NCBI GenBank assembly: GCA_964521665.1
Contig: CAZFSG010000028.1
Span: forward strand, 1 to 16,415
Reading direction: 5' to 3'
Length of the DNA: 16,415 nt
Origin: JANXDG01 sp964521665
GTDB taxonomy: Bacteria; Elusimicrobiota; Endomicrobiia; DTEH01
Position 1 is the first letter of the stretch. Each line of letters begins with the position of its first letter. The notes under the pieces are model-generated. The model worked only from the letters and a program-made list of their open reading frames with translations, ran no database searches and was not told the origin of the DNA. Below are positions 1 to 7,556 of this stretch, in pieces. The translations under genes and the position numbers were made by a program.

Positions 1-45
1 TATACATAAACCATATCTAAATTCTGATGTATCTACAGTAACCAT
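1..45 (-). CDS. efp: Elongation factor P, N-terminal fragment (cut by window edge)
   Basis: Fifteen codons are visible and read MVTVDTSEFRYGLCI. The pattern of a short beta strand followed by an FR-x-GL segment matches the usual start of elongation factor P, which helps ribosomes through polyproline stretches. The start is supported by a strong Shine-Dalgarno sequence, AAGGGGGG, about six bases upstream on the minus strand. The preceding gene is an M24 Xaa-Pro peptidase; a pepQ-efp neighbourhood is common in bacteria and supports the call. The remainder lies outside the window, so the diagnostic modified-lysine loop cannot be checked. Confidence 0.68.
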   Translation of the reverse strand, partial: MVTVDTSEFRYGLCI

Positions 46-93
46 ACCTTATCCCCCCTTAACTTTTTTATAATGTTTTTGAAAAATTTTCAT

Positions 94-166
94 TGAAATT
101 ATGCAGGATAAAGCCTGCGGCTACCTATAATTAAACTTATATTTTGGGCTACAATATAACAGAACC
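94..166 (-). repeat. REP-like palindromic element, copy A
   Basis: This element fills most of the gap between the M24 peptidase and efp. Its core GCAGG-ATAAAG-CCTGC (103-118) is followed by GCTACC, so on the minus strand it reads GGTAG and then the hairpin. A TGAAATTA head (94-101) and an AACAGAACC tail (158-166) are shared with other copies in the window. A 5' GTAG tetranucleotide next to a hairpin is typical of REPs mobilised by REP-associated tyrosine transposases; that link is inference, as no transposase is present here. Confidence 0.75.
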
Positions 167-226
167 AACTTTTTCGTTTTGAAATTTATAAAAACATTTA
201 TCAAAGATAAAAACAAACATTCAATT

Positions 227-1261
227 TTACCAGACTTCGTTTGTTAATACAACACAATTTTTTTCTTTTATCAAAATATCATCTTCAATTCTTAATCCGA
301 ACTCGCCTTCAAAATAAATCCCTGGTTCTATTGTAATAACCATATTTTCTTTAAGGACAGATTTGTCAAATTCAGATATTCTTGGAGGTTCATGAATTTC
401 AATCCCTATCCCGTGACCAGTAGAATGTAAGTATTTATCTTTTAACCCAAATTGTTCTAAAAATTTTTTTGCATAAAGATCAATTTCTTTAACTTTAACT
501 TTTGGTTTACATAAAGACAACAGGCGTTTTTGCAATTCTTTAAGTTGATTATAAAAATAAAATATTTTTTGATTTTTTTCTACATTAAACATTCGTGTAA
601 CATCACAACAGTAGCCATTATATTTACAACCTAAATCTAACAATACCAAACTATCTTTCTTAAGTTTTTTATCAGATGAAACATGATGTGGATAAGAAGT
701 ATTTTCATCAAACGCTACAATTGGTTCAAACGATGCTTCTACATTATAATCCAAAAATTTTTTTAATATAAAATTTTTTACTTCAATTTCTTTTATTCCT
801 TCTTTAAGCATATTTTTAGTTTCATTTAAAACTTTTTTTAATATTTTGACTGCAGTTTTTATGTATGAAACCTCAGATTCATCTTTTATTTGTCTAAGCT
901 GTGATATAACATTTGTGATTTTTATATTTTTAAAACTTTGTTTAAGCAAATTGTAAAATTTTACAGATGTGTTTTCATTACCTAATATTACTCTTTCTAC
1001 TTTTACTTTCTTTTTTAACATATTTAAAAGTTGCTTATTATCTTCTGCAACAATTAAATTGTTATCTTTAAAAATTTTTCTTAGTTGTCCTTTAAGCATT
1101 GGCGAAACTAATATATAATAACTATTTTTTGTAACCACAAATGGTGCATCAATGTTTATACCAACAAGATAAAATATATCAGCTGGATCAGTTGTAACTA
1201 AAATTTCGTTTTTACCAATCTGTTTCTGAATTTTTAAGATTCTATCTTTTCTAACAACCAT
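227..1261 (-). CDS. pepQ: Xaa-Pro aminopeptidase/dipeptidase, M24 family
   Basis: This 344-residue metallopeptidase releases N-terminal residues ahead of proline in the cytoplasm. The N-terminal creatinase-like domain covers about residues 1-120 and the pita-bread catalytic domain about 125-344. All five metal ligands are visible: D209 in LLDLG, D220 in CCDVTR, H283 in TGHGIG, E312 in ITIEPGIY and E326 in RIEDD. The length is usual for bacterial PepQ-like proteins. The start overlaps the end of aroB by 28 bases, so it is the last gene of the aro operon and is probably translationally coupled. The efp start follows after a REP element. Dipeptidase and aminopeptidase activities cannot be separated from the sequence, so the symbol is the best match rather than certain. 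Confidence 0.9.
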   Translation of the reverse strand: MVVRKDRILKIQKQIGKNEILVTTDPADIFYLVGINIDAPFVVTKNSYYILVSPMLKGQLRKIFKDNNLIVAEDNKQLLNMLKKKVKVERVILGNENTSVKFYNLLKQSFKNIKITNVISQLRQIKDESEVSYIKTAVKILKKVLNETKNMLKEGIKEIEVKNFILKKFLDYNVEASFEPIVAFDENTSYPHHVSSDKKLKKDSLVLLDLGCKYNGYCCDVTRMFNVEKNQKIFYFYNQLKELQKRLLSLCKPKVKVKEIDLYAKKFLEQFGLKDKYLHSTGHGIGIEIHEPPRISEFDKSVLKENMVITIEPGIYFEGEFGLRIEDDILIKEKNCVVLTNEVW

Positions 1262-2355
1262 TTTTGTAAAAACTTTATTGAATCTATGACTAAACTATGT
1301 TTAATATTTCCTACAACTTTAACTTCACCAATTTTTTTTGGTAGAGCAAACCTGTAAATTTTTTGTTGTAAGGTTTTTTTATCAAATTTAACAAGTTCAG
1401 CGATATTTTTTGGTTTTATTTTTAAAATTTTTGGGTTTATATCTTTTATATCCACAAATTTTTCTATTATCGTTTTTATTTTACAAAATTCGTTTTCTTT
1501 TAAAAATCCTATTTTTTTTGCAAGATAAGATTCTGAAATAAGACCTAAAATTACAGCTTCGCCATGGGAATAGATTTTATAGTTTGTAACACTTTCTATT
1601 GCATGAGCAATTGTATGTCCAAGATTAAGAATTTCTCTAACTCCTTTTGTTTCTTTTTCATCTTGTTGAACAACCTTTAATTTTGTCTTTATACATAAAA
1701 ATATCAATTTTTGTGTAAACTTATTTATAGGGAATGGAATAGAATATATTTTTTCTTTATCAACATTTTCAAGAAAATCAAAAATCTCTTTGTTTATTAT
1801 GGAATATTTTATTATTTCTGCGAACCCATTTCTTATTTCTTGCTGTGGTAAAGTTTTTAAAAAGTTTAAATCAATAATGATCAAAATTGGTTGATAAAAA
1901 CTACCAATTAAATTTTTACCACAAGCAAGATTCACAGCTGTTTTCCCACCGATTGATGCATCAACCATTGCAAGTAATGTTGTAGGTATTTGACAGTATC
2001 TTATCCCACGCATATAAGTTGCACAAGCAAAACCTACTAAATCACCCACTACACCACCACCTAAACTTATAATTAAACTTTGTCTGTCAATCTTATGCTG
2101 TAAAAATTTTTTATACAGATATTGTAACCAAACAAACGATTTGCACTTTTCCCCTTCAGGGACAAAAATTATTCTTTTTTTATCAATTTGATCTCCAAAC
2201 ATATGACGATATATTTTCCACAGTTTCTTATGTGTCACTATTAAAAACTTTGAATATTTTATTTTTTGTTGAGACAAAATTTTTTTAATAAACCTAACTT
2301 TTTCAAAACATACACATATTTTCTTTGTTTCTTTTAATGTGGTCAAAAGTTTCAT
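1234..2355 (-). CDS. aroB: 3-dehydroquinate synthase
   Basis: This 373-residue protein converts DAHP to 3-dehydroquinate, the second step of the shikimate pathway, using NAD and a divalent metal. The NAD-binding SLGGGVVGD segment (about 97-105) and the nearby VDASIGGKTAVN segment (131-142) are intact. The metal ligands E180 (GFAEIIK), H247 (NLGHTIAHAIE) and H264 (YSHGEAV) are all present. The length is typical. Its start overlaps the aroK stop by four bases and its end overlaps the M24 peptidase, which indicates coupled translation within one operon. Confidence 0.96.
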   Translation of the reverse strand: MKLLTTLKETKKICVCFEKVRFIKKILSQQKIKYSKFLIVTHKKLWKIYRHMFGDQIDKKRIIFVPEGEKCKSFVWLQYLYKKFLQHKIDRQSLIISLGGGVVGDLVGFACATYMRGIRYCQIPTTLLAMVDASIGGKTAVNLACGKNLIGSFYQPILIIIDLNFLKTLPQQEIRNGFAEIIKYSIINKEIFDFLENVDKEKIYSIPFPINKFTQKLIFLCIKTKLKVVQQDEKETKGVREILNLGHTIAHAIESVTNYKIYSHGEAVILGLISESYLAKKIGFLKENEFCKIKTIIEKFVDIKDINPKILKIKPKNIAELVKFDKKTLQQKIYRFALPKKIGEVKVVGNIKHSLVIDSIKFLQKWLLEKIES

Positions 2356-2858
2356 TTGGTTTTAATAAAAGATAAAATTTGTTCTACAACTTGTCCAACT
2401 GTAAGATTATCAGTTTCAATTCTTAAATCACAGTTCTTATAATACTCTTCTCTTTGAGATAACAAACTTATAATTTCTTTCATTGGATCAGGTTTGTTAA
2501 GTAATGGTCTTATCCCGGGCTGATTTTTTAAACGGTTATATATTGTTTGTGGTTTTGCAGTAAGGTTTATTATTACACCATTTTTTTTCAACTCATCTAT
2601 ATTTATTTTTCTTAAAACAACCCCTCCTCCAGTTGAAATCACAAGATTATCTTTTTGTGCGACTTCTTTTACAACTTCTGTTTCAACATCTCTGAAATAA
2701 GGTTCACCATAAGTTGCAAAAATATCAGAAATTTTCATACCAACACGTTCCTCAATTAAATCGTCAGTATCAACAAATTGGTAATTAAGCTTTTCAGCCA
2801 ATAATTTACCAACAGAAGTTTTACCTGTACACATAAATCCGGTAAGCACTATGTTCAT
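2352..2858 (-). CDS. aroK: Shikimate kinase
   Basis: This 168-residue P-loop kinase phosphorylates shikimate at the 3-hydroxyl. The Walker A motif GFMCTGKT is at residues 7-14, with C10 where G is usual, a position that does not contact phosphate directly. The shikimate-binding DTDD motif is at 30-33 (start of DTDDLIEE), R56 lies in YFRDVE, the GGG motif is at 77-79 and the lid arginine is in GIRPLL near 117. It overlaps the GDSL hydrolase upstream and aroB downstream by four bases each, the tight packing of a shared mRNA. Confidence 0.96.
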   Translation of the reverse strand: MNIVLTGFMCTGKTSVGKLLAEKLNYQFVDTDDLIEERVGMKISDIFATYGEPYFRDVETEVVKEVAQKDNLVISTGGGVVLRKINIDELKKNGVIINLTAKPQTIYNRLKNQPGIRPLLNKPDPMKEIISLLSQREEYYKNCDLRIETDNLTVGQVVEQILSFIKTK

Positions 2859-3618
2859 AACACACCTAATGTTTTAAGCCAATTTTCTGCAATAACAAAA
2901 TGTCCTTGTGGTGTGGGATGGATACCATCAAATGTCCAATAATCAGCTGCTGCTATTTTCAACAATTGTTTAAATATTTCGTATAATGGTATAAACAAAG
3001 TATCAAACTTTTTTGCTAAACTTCTAACAATCTCACATTTGTTTTCTATAGATTTTATTAAATTTTTTTGTTCAGGTTTCACTTCTAACAAAAATGGTTC
3101 CATCAAAACAATGTTTACAGATGGGACATTTTGTTTAACTAACAAAATCAATTCTGTATAAGTTTTTTCATNNNNNNNNNNNNNNNNNNNNNNNNNNNNN
3201 NNNNNNNNNNNNNNNNNNNNNNNNNNNNNNNNNNNNNNNNNNNNNNNNNNNNNNNNNNNNNNNNNNNNNNNACAGATGGGACATTTTGTTTAACTAACAA
3301 AATCAATTCTGTATAAGTTTTTTCATATTCTTCTTCTGAAATATTGTTATAACAATCGTTTATTCCCACCAAAATAGATAACCAATCAGGTTTAAGGATA
3401 ATACAATCTTCTTCCCACCTGTTTTTAAGATCTATTACAGTATTACCACTTACACCTCTATTTATTATTTCAAGTTTTAACTCAGGATGTAATTTTCTCA
3501 ACCACGCTGTAGAAATAAATACATAGCCAACACCTAAATCATTTCCAATCCTCATTCTTCCTGCATCTGTGATACTGTCACCTTGAAATAATATTTTTTG
3601 AAAATTTTTTATCAACAT
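2855..3618 (-). CDS. GDSL/SGNH-family hydrolase, split by a scaffold gap
   Basis: The gene is interrupted by 100 N bases flanked by an exact 55-base duplication. Removing the Ns and one copy (155 bases) restores a single frame of 202 residues, a normal size for this family. In the restored protein all SGNH blocks are present: S15 in GDSITD, G58 in GVSGNT, N87 in GIND, and D179 and H182 in DGIHP. It is an esterase or lipase-like hydrolase, with no signal peptide, so probably cytoplasmic; the substrate is unknown. It sits three bases after aroC and overlaps aroK by four bases, so it is co-transcribed with shikimate genes without an obvious pathway role. Its codons look like those of its neighbours. 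Confidence 0.88.
3117..3171. repeat. Left copy of the 55-base duplication flanking the gap
   Basis: This segment starts at ACAGATGGGACA and ends directly at the N run. It is identical base for base to 3272-3326. Fifty-five bases is a common k-mer overlap in de Bruijn graph assembly, so the duplication is best read as two overlapping contig ends that were not merged, not as a biological repeat. Confidence 0.93.
3172..3271. other. Assembly gap of 100 N bases
   Basis: There are exactly 100 Ns, a standard placeholder length for a scaffold gap of unknown size. The identical 55-base flanks and the in-frame restoration of the hydrolase gene on merging show that probably no sequence is actually missing. 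Confidence 0.98.
3272..3326. repeat. Right copy of the 55-base duplication flanking the gap
   Basis: This copy begins at the first base after the Ns and is identical to 3117-3171. It encodes the same ILLVKQNVPS segment of the GDSL hydrolase as the left copy, in the same reading relation, which is what an unmerged contig overlap would give. Confidence 0.93.
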
Positions 3619-3621
3619 AGT

Positions 3622-4782
3622 TTAAATTTTTCTTTGCAACTTTAAAAAATTTTTGTAATTTTGTAAAATCTCTTTCATTGAATCACCACCAAACTTTATT
3701 TTGAATTCGTTTGCTAAACATATTGCTAACATAGCTTCTGCTATAACCGCAGCTGAAGGTACTACACAGATATCGCTTCTTATTATTTCAGCTTTTGCTT
3801 GTTTTTTAGTTTTTATATTAACACTGGTTAATGGGTTGGACAAAGTTGGAATTGGTTTTATGGTAGATTTTACAATTATTGGTTCTCCGTTTGAAATACC
3901 TCCTTCAATACCACCAGCATTGTTTGTTTTTCTATAAAATCCTTTTTTGTTGTTATAAAAAATTTCGTCATGTACTTGTGAACCAAAATAGTTGCTATAC
4001 TGTTTCCCTAAACCTATCTCCACAGATTTTACTGAAGGTATTGAAAATAAATAATACGCAATTTTTGCACTTAATCTTTCATACCATTGGATATAGCTTC
4101 CAAGTCCTACTGGGACACCACAAGCAAAAACTACAAATTCACCACCAAGTGTATCTTTTTTATTTTTTGTTTGAGTAATTAATTTAACAATTTTGTTTTC
4201 TTTTTGTTTTTCAGGAAATCTGACTAAAGATTTTTCTGCTAAATTATGATATTTTATTAAAACATTTTTGTCTGTAGTTATATAATTTTTCTCAAATTCA
4301 ATATTATAAATTTTTGTCACAAACGAGCCAATAAAAACACCAAAATTTTCTAAAAATTGTTTACATATACTACCAGCGACTACACGAGCAACAGTTTCTC
4401 TTGCAGAAGCACGTTCTGAAATATCTTTTATATCTTTTCTTAAGTATTTTATAATACCGGTTAAGTCAGCATGGCCAGGCCGAGGTGTAAAACATGATTG
4501 GTATGATAATTGTTGTGAAACAAATTCTTCTTCTCTATAATCTTTATTCCATACTATTATACATATTGGTGAACCAATAGTTTCATTATATCTGATCCCT
4601 GAGATAAACTCAAACTTATCTTCTTCAAAAACTTGTCTTTGAGAACGACCATAAGAACTTTTTCTTCTTATAAGTTCATGTTTTATTTTTTCTTGAGAAA
4701 TTTTTAATCCTGCTGGTATCCCTTCTATAAACACTGCTATTGCTTTATTATGTGATTCACCTGCTGTATAAAATTTTATCAT
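3622..4782 (-). CDS. aroC: Chorismate synthase
   Basis: This 386-residue enzyme catalyses the last shikimate step, EPSP to chorismate, with reduced FMN. Recognisable signatures are the N-terminal TAGESH (with the catalytic His), the RRKSSYGRSQRQ segment that binds substrate phosphate, RPGHADLTG, the SARETVARVVAG signature, NNAGGIEGGISNGEPI, and the C-terminal RSDICVVPSAAVIAEAM. The residue after GESH is N instead of the usual G, a small deviation. A good Shine-Dalgarno sequence (AGGAG) precedes the start. It is the first gene of the operon aroC, GDSL hydrolase, aroK, aroB, M24 peptidase. A 19-base perfect palindrome lies about 31 bases upstream. Confidence 0.96.
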   Translation of the reverse strand: MIKFYTAGESHNKAIAVFIEGIPAGLKISQEKIKHELIRRKSSYGRSQRQVFEEDKFEFISGIRYNETIGSPICIIVWNKDYREEEFVSQQLSYQSCFTPRPGHADLTGIIKYLRKDIKDISERASARETVARVVAGSICKQFLENFGVFIGSFVTKIYNIEFEKNYITTDKNVLIKYHNLAEKSLVRFPEKQKENKIVKLITQTKNKKDTLGGEFVVFACGVPVGLGSYIQWYERLSAKIAYYLFSIPSVKSVEIGLGKQYSNYFGSQVHDEIFYNNKKGFYRKTNNAGGIEGGISNGEPIIVKSTIKPIPTLSNPLTSVNIKTKKQAKAEIIRSDICVVPSAAVIAEAMLAICLANEFKIKFGGDSMKEILQNYKNFLKLQRKI

Positions 4783-4813
4783 ATATTTGTTCTCCTAATT
4801 TTTGCAATTTTTA

Positions 4814-4832
4814 GCAATAACGCGGTTATTGC
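4814..4832. promoter_or_regulatory. Perfect palindrome in the aroC leader
   Basis: GCAATAAC-GCG-GTTATTGC forms an eight-base-pair hairpin with a three-base loop, 31 bases before the aroC start. It may act as an operator, a leader hairpin or simply part of the neighbouring repeat cluster, because the arm words GCAATAA and TTATTGC recur at 4863-4869 and 4884-4890. No function can be assigned. Confidence 0.5.
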
Positions 4833-4855
4833 ATACCAAAATAACTAAAAAAATT

Positions 4856-5046
4856 TTGGACTGCAATAACCATGTTGTTACAATTATTGCGCAGGCAGAA
4901 GCCTGCGACTACCAAAAATTAAACTTATCCTTTGGATTGCAACAACCATGTTGGTGCAGTTTTTTGAACACACGCAGGCTAAAGCCTGTTGCTACCAAAT
5001 TATAATTTTCGTATCTCAAAGAACATTATTTTTAGTTAACAGAACC
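4856..5046 (-). repeat. Tandem REP-like cluster, copies B and C
   Basis: The 330-base gap between tRNA-Arg and aroC holds no convincing gene but is dense in repeats. Two related units run in tandem. Each has a TTTGGAYTGCAAYAACCATGTTG-type hairpin (4863-4890 and 4938-4958) followed by a CAGGC-NNAA-GCCTG core (4890-4907 and 4974-4988) and then CTACC (GGTAG on the minus strand). The second unit ends with the shared tail TTTTTAGTTAACAGAACC at 5029-5046. The rest of the interval (5047-5112) is plain AT-rich sequence with one further GGTAGC word at about 5091. Confidence 0.72.
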
Positions 5047-5112
5047 ATTTTTGTATTTTATGAATGTAATTTATGAAAATCTATAAAGTGTGGTAGCAAA
5101 ACTTACAAAACC

Positions 5113-5184
5113 TGTCCCCGATGGGAATCGAACCCATATAAGTAGCTTAGGAGGCTACTGCTCTGTCCATTGAGCTACGGGGAC
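5113..5184 (-). tRNA. tRNA-Arg (anticodon CCT)
   Basis: A full cloverleaf folds on the minus strand. The acceptor stem is GTCCCCG/CGGGGAC with discriminator A; the D arm starts AGCTCAATGG; the anticodon stem GTAGC/GCTAC closes the loop CTCCTAA; and the T arm is ATGGG-TTCGATT-CCCAT. The anticodon CCT reads AGG codons. CCA is not encoded. It lies 19 bases after the apt stop, so it is probably cut from the 3' end of that operon transcript. Confidence 0.97.
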
Positions 5185-5203
5185 ATAAGTTTATTATCTG
5201 ATT

Positions 5204-5725
5204 TCAATATTTAACAATAGAAAAAATTTCGTAATCTTTAAGTTTATCACGAGGATTTAAATATGTAAGTTCTACTACAAACCCTAATCCCACAACTTTA
5301 CCTAAACATTTTTCTGCTAATTTTGCAACTGCGTATGCAGTACCACCTGTTGCTAATACATCATCTATAATTACTACATTCTCCTGTGGATTGACTGCAT
5401 CCTGATGAATCTCTAAAACATCTGTCCCATATTCAAGTTCATACTCTATAGATATTGTTTTATAAGGTAGTTTACCTTTTTTTCTTACAGGGACAAACCC
5501 ACAACCTAGTTTGTAAGCAACAACACTGCCAAAAATAAATCCTCGTGATTCTATTGACAACACTTTTTGTATATTTTTATTTTTAAAATATTTAACTAAC
5601 TTATCAACCACGAACTTAAACACTGCAGGTGTGTTTAATAAAGGTGTTATATCTCTAAAAATTATTCCTTTTTTAGGAAAATCAGGTATATCACGAATAT
5701 ATTTTTTTATTTCTTCTATTTTCAT
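5204..5725 (-). CDS. apt: Adenine phosphoribosyltransferase
   Basis: This 173-residue enzyme salvages adenine to AMP using PRPP in the cytoplasm. Its start MKIEEIKKYIRDIPDFPKKG and the following IIFRDITPLL are characteristic of the APRT family, SIESRGFIFG contributes to adenine binding, and the PRPP loop VVIIDDVLATGGTA is at 117-130. The length is typical. It follows the sigma factor gene after 19 bases and precedes tRNA-Arg, so it appears to be the last protein gene of a long series. Confidence 0.96.
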   Translation of the reverse strand: MKIEEIKKYIRDIPDFPKKGIIFRDITPLLNTPAVFKFVVDKLVKYFKNKNIQKVLSIESRGFIFGSVVAYKLGCGFVPVRKKGKLPYKTISIEYELEYGTDVLEIHQDAVNPQENVVIIDDVLATGGTAYAVAKLAEKCLGKVVGLGFVVELTYLNPRDKLKDYEIFSIVKY

Positions 5726-5744
5726 AGTTTTTTCATCAAAAAAT

Positions 5745-6584
5745 TTAAATATAAAGTTTATATTTGATATATGCTGACAATTTATTTAACACTTGTTTTT
5801 CTATTTGTCTGACGTATTCAGCAGAAATATGTAACATTTTTGCTATTTTTCTGTATGACAACCCTTTTTTTAACACACCTTTTTTTACTTCTCGATATCT
5901 TTGTTTAATGATAAAAATTTCTTTTTTTGTAAGAAGTTTTTTTAACACTTCATCTAATGTTTCGTGAACAGATAGTATTGACAAAATTTCCTCAGGTGGT
6001 AAAGATTTATCTTCAATAAAATCTTCGATAGTAGCATCGTCTCCTATAGGTGTAGCAAGTGATTCTGCAACGTTGAATAAATTTATTTGTTGAGCAATTT
6101 TTTTTGCTTTATTATAAGAAATTTTTAACATTTTTGCTATTTCGTTCAATGTAGGTGTTCTACCAACTTTTTTATAAATTTTATTATACGCCATATACCA
6201 TTTTTTAAATGTATCTACTAAAGAAGGTGGTAGTTCTGCTACTGTAAAAGGTTTTTCTTTTAAAAACATTTTAATAGACTGTTTAATCCAGTATTCAGCA
6301 TATGTTCTAAATGAAGCTTCTAAAATTTTGTATCTATTTATTGCTTTTAACAATCCTATAATACCCTCTTCTATGAAGTCGGAGAATTCTAAATCTGTAT
6401 TTTTATATTTTTCGTAAAACTTTTTAGCAATTTTTACTACAAGCCATAAATACGAACTAACTATTTTTTCTTTTATTTTATGATCTTTTGTAGCTTTATA
6501 TTGTTTTAACAAAGTTTTTACTTCTTCTTCTTTTAACCGTGGAGTGGTATCAATTATACTTTGTATACTTTCAGGAACTTTCAT
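5745..6584 (-). CDS. Divergent RNA polymerase sigma-70 family factor
   Basis: This 279-residue protein recruits RNA polymerase to promoters. Regions 1.2 and 2 span about 8-107, with FSDFIEEGIIGLLKAINRY and SFRTYAEYWIKQSI; region 3 spans about 112-190, with GRTPTLNEIAKML and the finger-like PIGDDATIEDFIED; region 4 spans about 205-275, ending in the helix-turn-helix GLSYRKIAKMLHISAEYVRQIE. It lacks region 1.1, which argues against the classic primary sigma. In region 2.3-2.4 the E. coli W433 equivalent is Y98, the Q437 equivalent is kept (Q102) and the T440 equivalent is K105, so -10 recognition may differ. It starts six bases after the acylphosphatase gene. It is probably an alternative (group 2 or 3) sigma; the regulon is unknown. 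Confidence 0.9.
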   Translation of the reverse strand: MKVPESIQSIIDTTPRLKEEEVKTLLKQYKATKDHKIKEKIVSSYLWLVVKIAKKFYEKYKNTDLEFSDFIEEGIIGLLKAINRYKILEASFRTYAEYWIKQSIKMFLKEKPFTVAELPPSLVDTFKKWYMAYNKIYKKVGRTPTLNEIAKMLKISYNKAKKIAQQINLFNVAESLATPIGDDATIEDFIEDKSLPPEEILSILSVHETLDEVLKKLLTKKEIFIIKQRYREVKKGVLKKGLSYRKIAKMLHISAEYVRQIEKQVLNKLSAYIKYKLYI

Positions 6585-6590
6585 AGTAGT

Positions 6591-6875
6591 CTAAAACAAA
6601 ATTTTAAAATTTTTATAATTTTTTGGTGGTAAAGGTTGAACTTCAATATCTTTAATTATAGCATAATCGTGTTCTGTTTTTATTCGTTGAATAAATCTAT
6701 CTATATTTGTTTTTTGGTAAGATTCAGCAACTATTTCAACACTACCATCAATATTGTTTTTAACATATCCACAAATATTTTCTTGTTGTGCAATTTCTTG
6801 AACAAACCATCTATATCCTATACCTTGCACTCTTCCTTTAACAATTATCCTTACACAAATTAATGTTTCTCCCAT
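6591..6875 (-). CDS. acyP: Acylphosphatase
   Basis: This 94-residue protein hydrolyses the acyl-phosphate bond of small carboxyl phosphates. It shows the family signature GRVQGIGYRWFV, which holds the phosphate-binding loop and catalytic Arg, and GYVKNNIDGSVEIVAE, which holds the catalytic Asn. The size is standard for the family. It lies between the malic enzyme fusion gene (nine bases away) and the sigma factor gene (six bases away). The physiological substrate is not evident from the context. Confidence 0.95.
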   Translation of the reverse strand: MGETLICVRIIVKGRVQGIGYRWFVQEIAQQENICGYVKNNIDGSVEIVAESYQKTNIDRFIQRIKTEHDYAIIKDIEVQPLPPKNYKNFKILF

Positions 6876-6884
6876 TTTTCTTTA

Positions 6885-7556
6885 TCAAATTTTTATTGTG
6901 ATACCAAAAACAAAGTTGTAAAACAGTATATTACTTAAATTTTTTATATCAGAAATAAACAAACCAAGTTTGATATCAGGCATAAGAAGTATGCGAGCAC
7001 CTAATGCATAAAGTTGGTTAACAGGATTTATATCTATTATATATTCAACCCATTTTGTATATTTTGAAATTGCAAAACTGTACTCAAACTTTTCTTTTTG
7101 AGTAAAAGTAAAAAAAAGATTTGTTAAAATTGAAGTGGAATAAATTTCTGGCAATGTTTTTTCTATAACCACAAATGGTGTTGTTTTATAAAATCCAACT
7201 GCAAAATCAACTGGTGCACCGTTTAAAGAACTTGTTATTTTATATTTCACATAAGGTGACAACTTTGTTATATTTTTATCAAATTCCAAAATATTTTGTT
7301 GTTCATTTAGATTTAATTTAATTCCGATTTCTGAAGATGTTGTGGCACCATAAGTTAAAGAAACATCAAATCTGTATATTCCTAATAAAACTTTGTTTTT
7401 AGAAAGGATATAAGTGTTAAAAGAATAAAATTTACCACAGGAACCATCTAACCGAACAGATTCAGCAAAATATTTGTATCTAATTATCTTTGTTTCAGCA
7501 GAAACCAAACTATTATATAAAATAAGAATTGGTAAAGTATAATTAAATACTTTTAT
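6885..7556 (-). other. Signal peptide plus beta-rich outer-membrane-like segment of the fusion
   Basis: This is the C-terminal third of the fusion frame, about 223 residues from I437. The region around 438-456 is hydrophobic and ends in VSA followed by E, a plausible signal peptidase I site. The remainder has many short alternating strands and aromatic residues and no motif I recognise. If it was once a separate gene, a natural start would be the codon now read as ATA at 7554-7556, followed by AAA (Met-Lys), with AAAAAAGGA just upstream at 7560-7568. Spacing of that site is short (about three bases), so this is a suggestion only. Confidence 0.6.

Noticed and set aside
3117..3326. A genuine 55-base direct repeat or duplicated hydrolase gene
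   Set aside because: The copies are exact, abut the Ns precisely and encode the same residues of one protein, which is what an unmerged contig overlap produces.
3701..4178. Plus-strand open frames opposite aroC
   Set aside because: They lie entirely inside a well-supported gene on the other strand, resemble no family and are rich in Phe, Leu and Cys as expected from antisense of AT-rich coding sequence.
4802..5005. A 67-codon plus-strand open frame between aroC and tRNA-Arg
   Set aside because: It runs through the palindromic repeat cluster, and its translation simply reflects the repeat units; there is no ribosome-binding site or recognisable motif.
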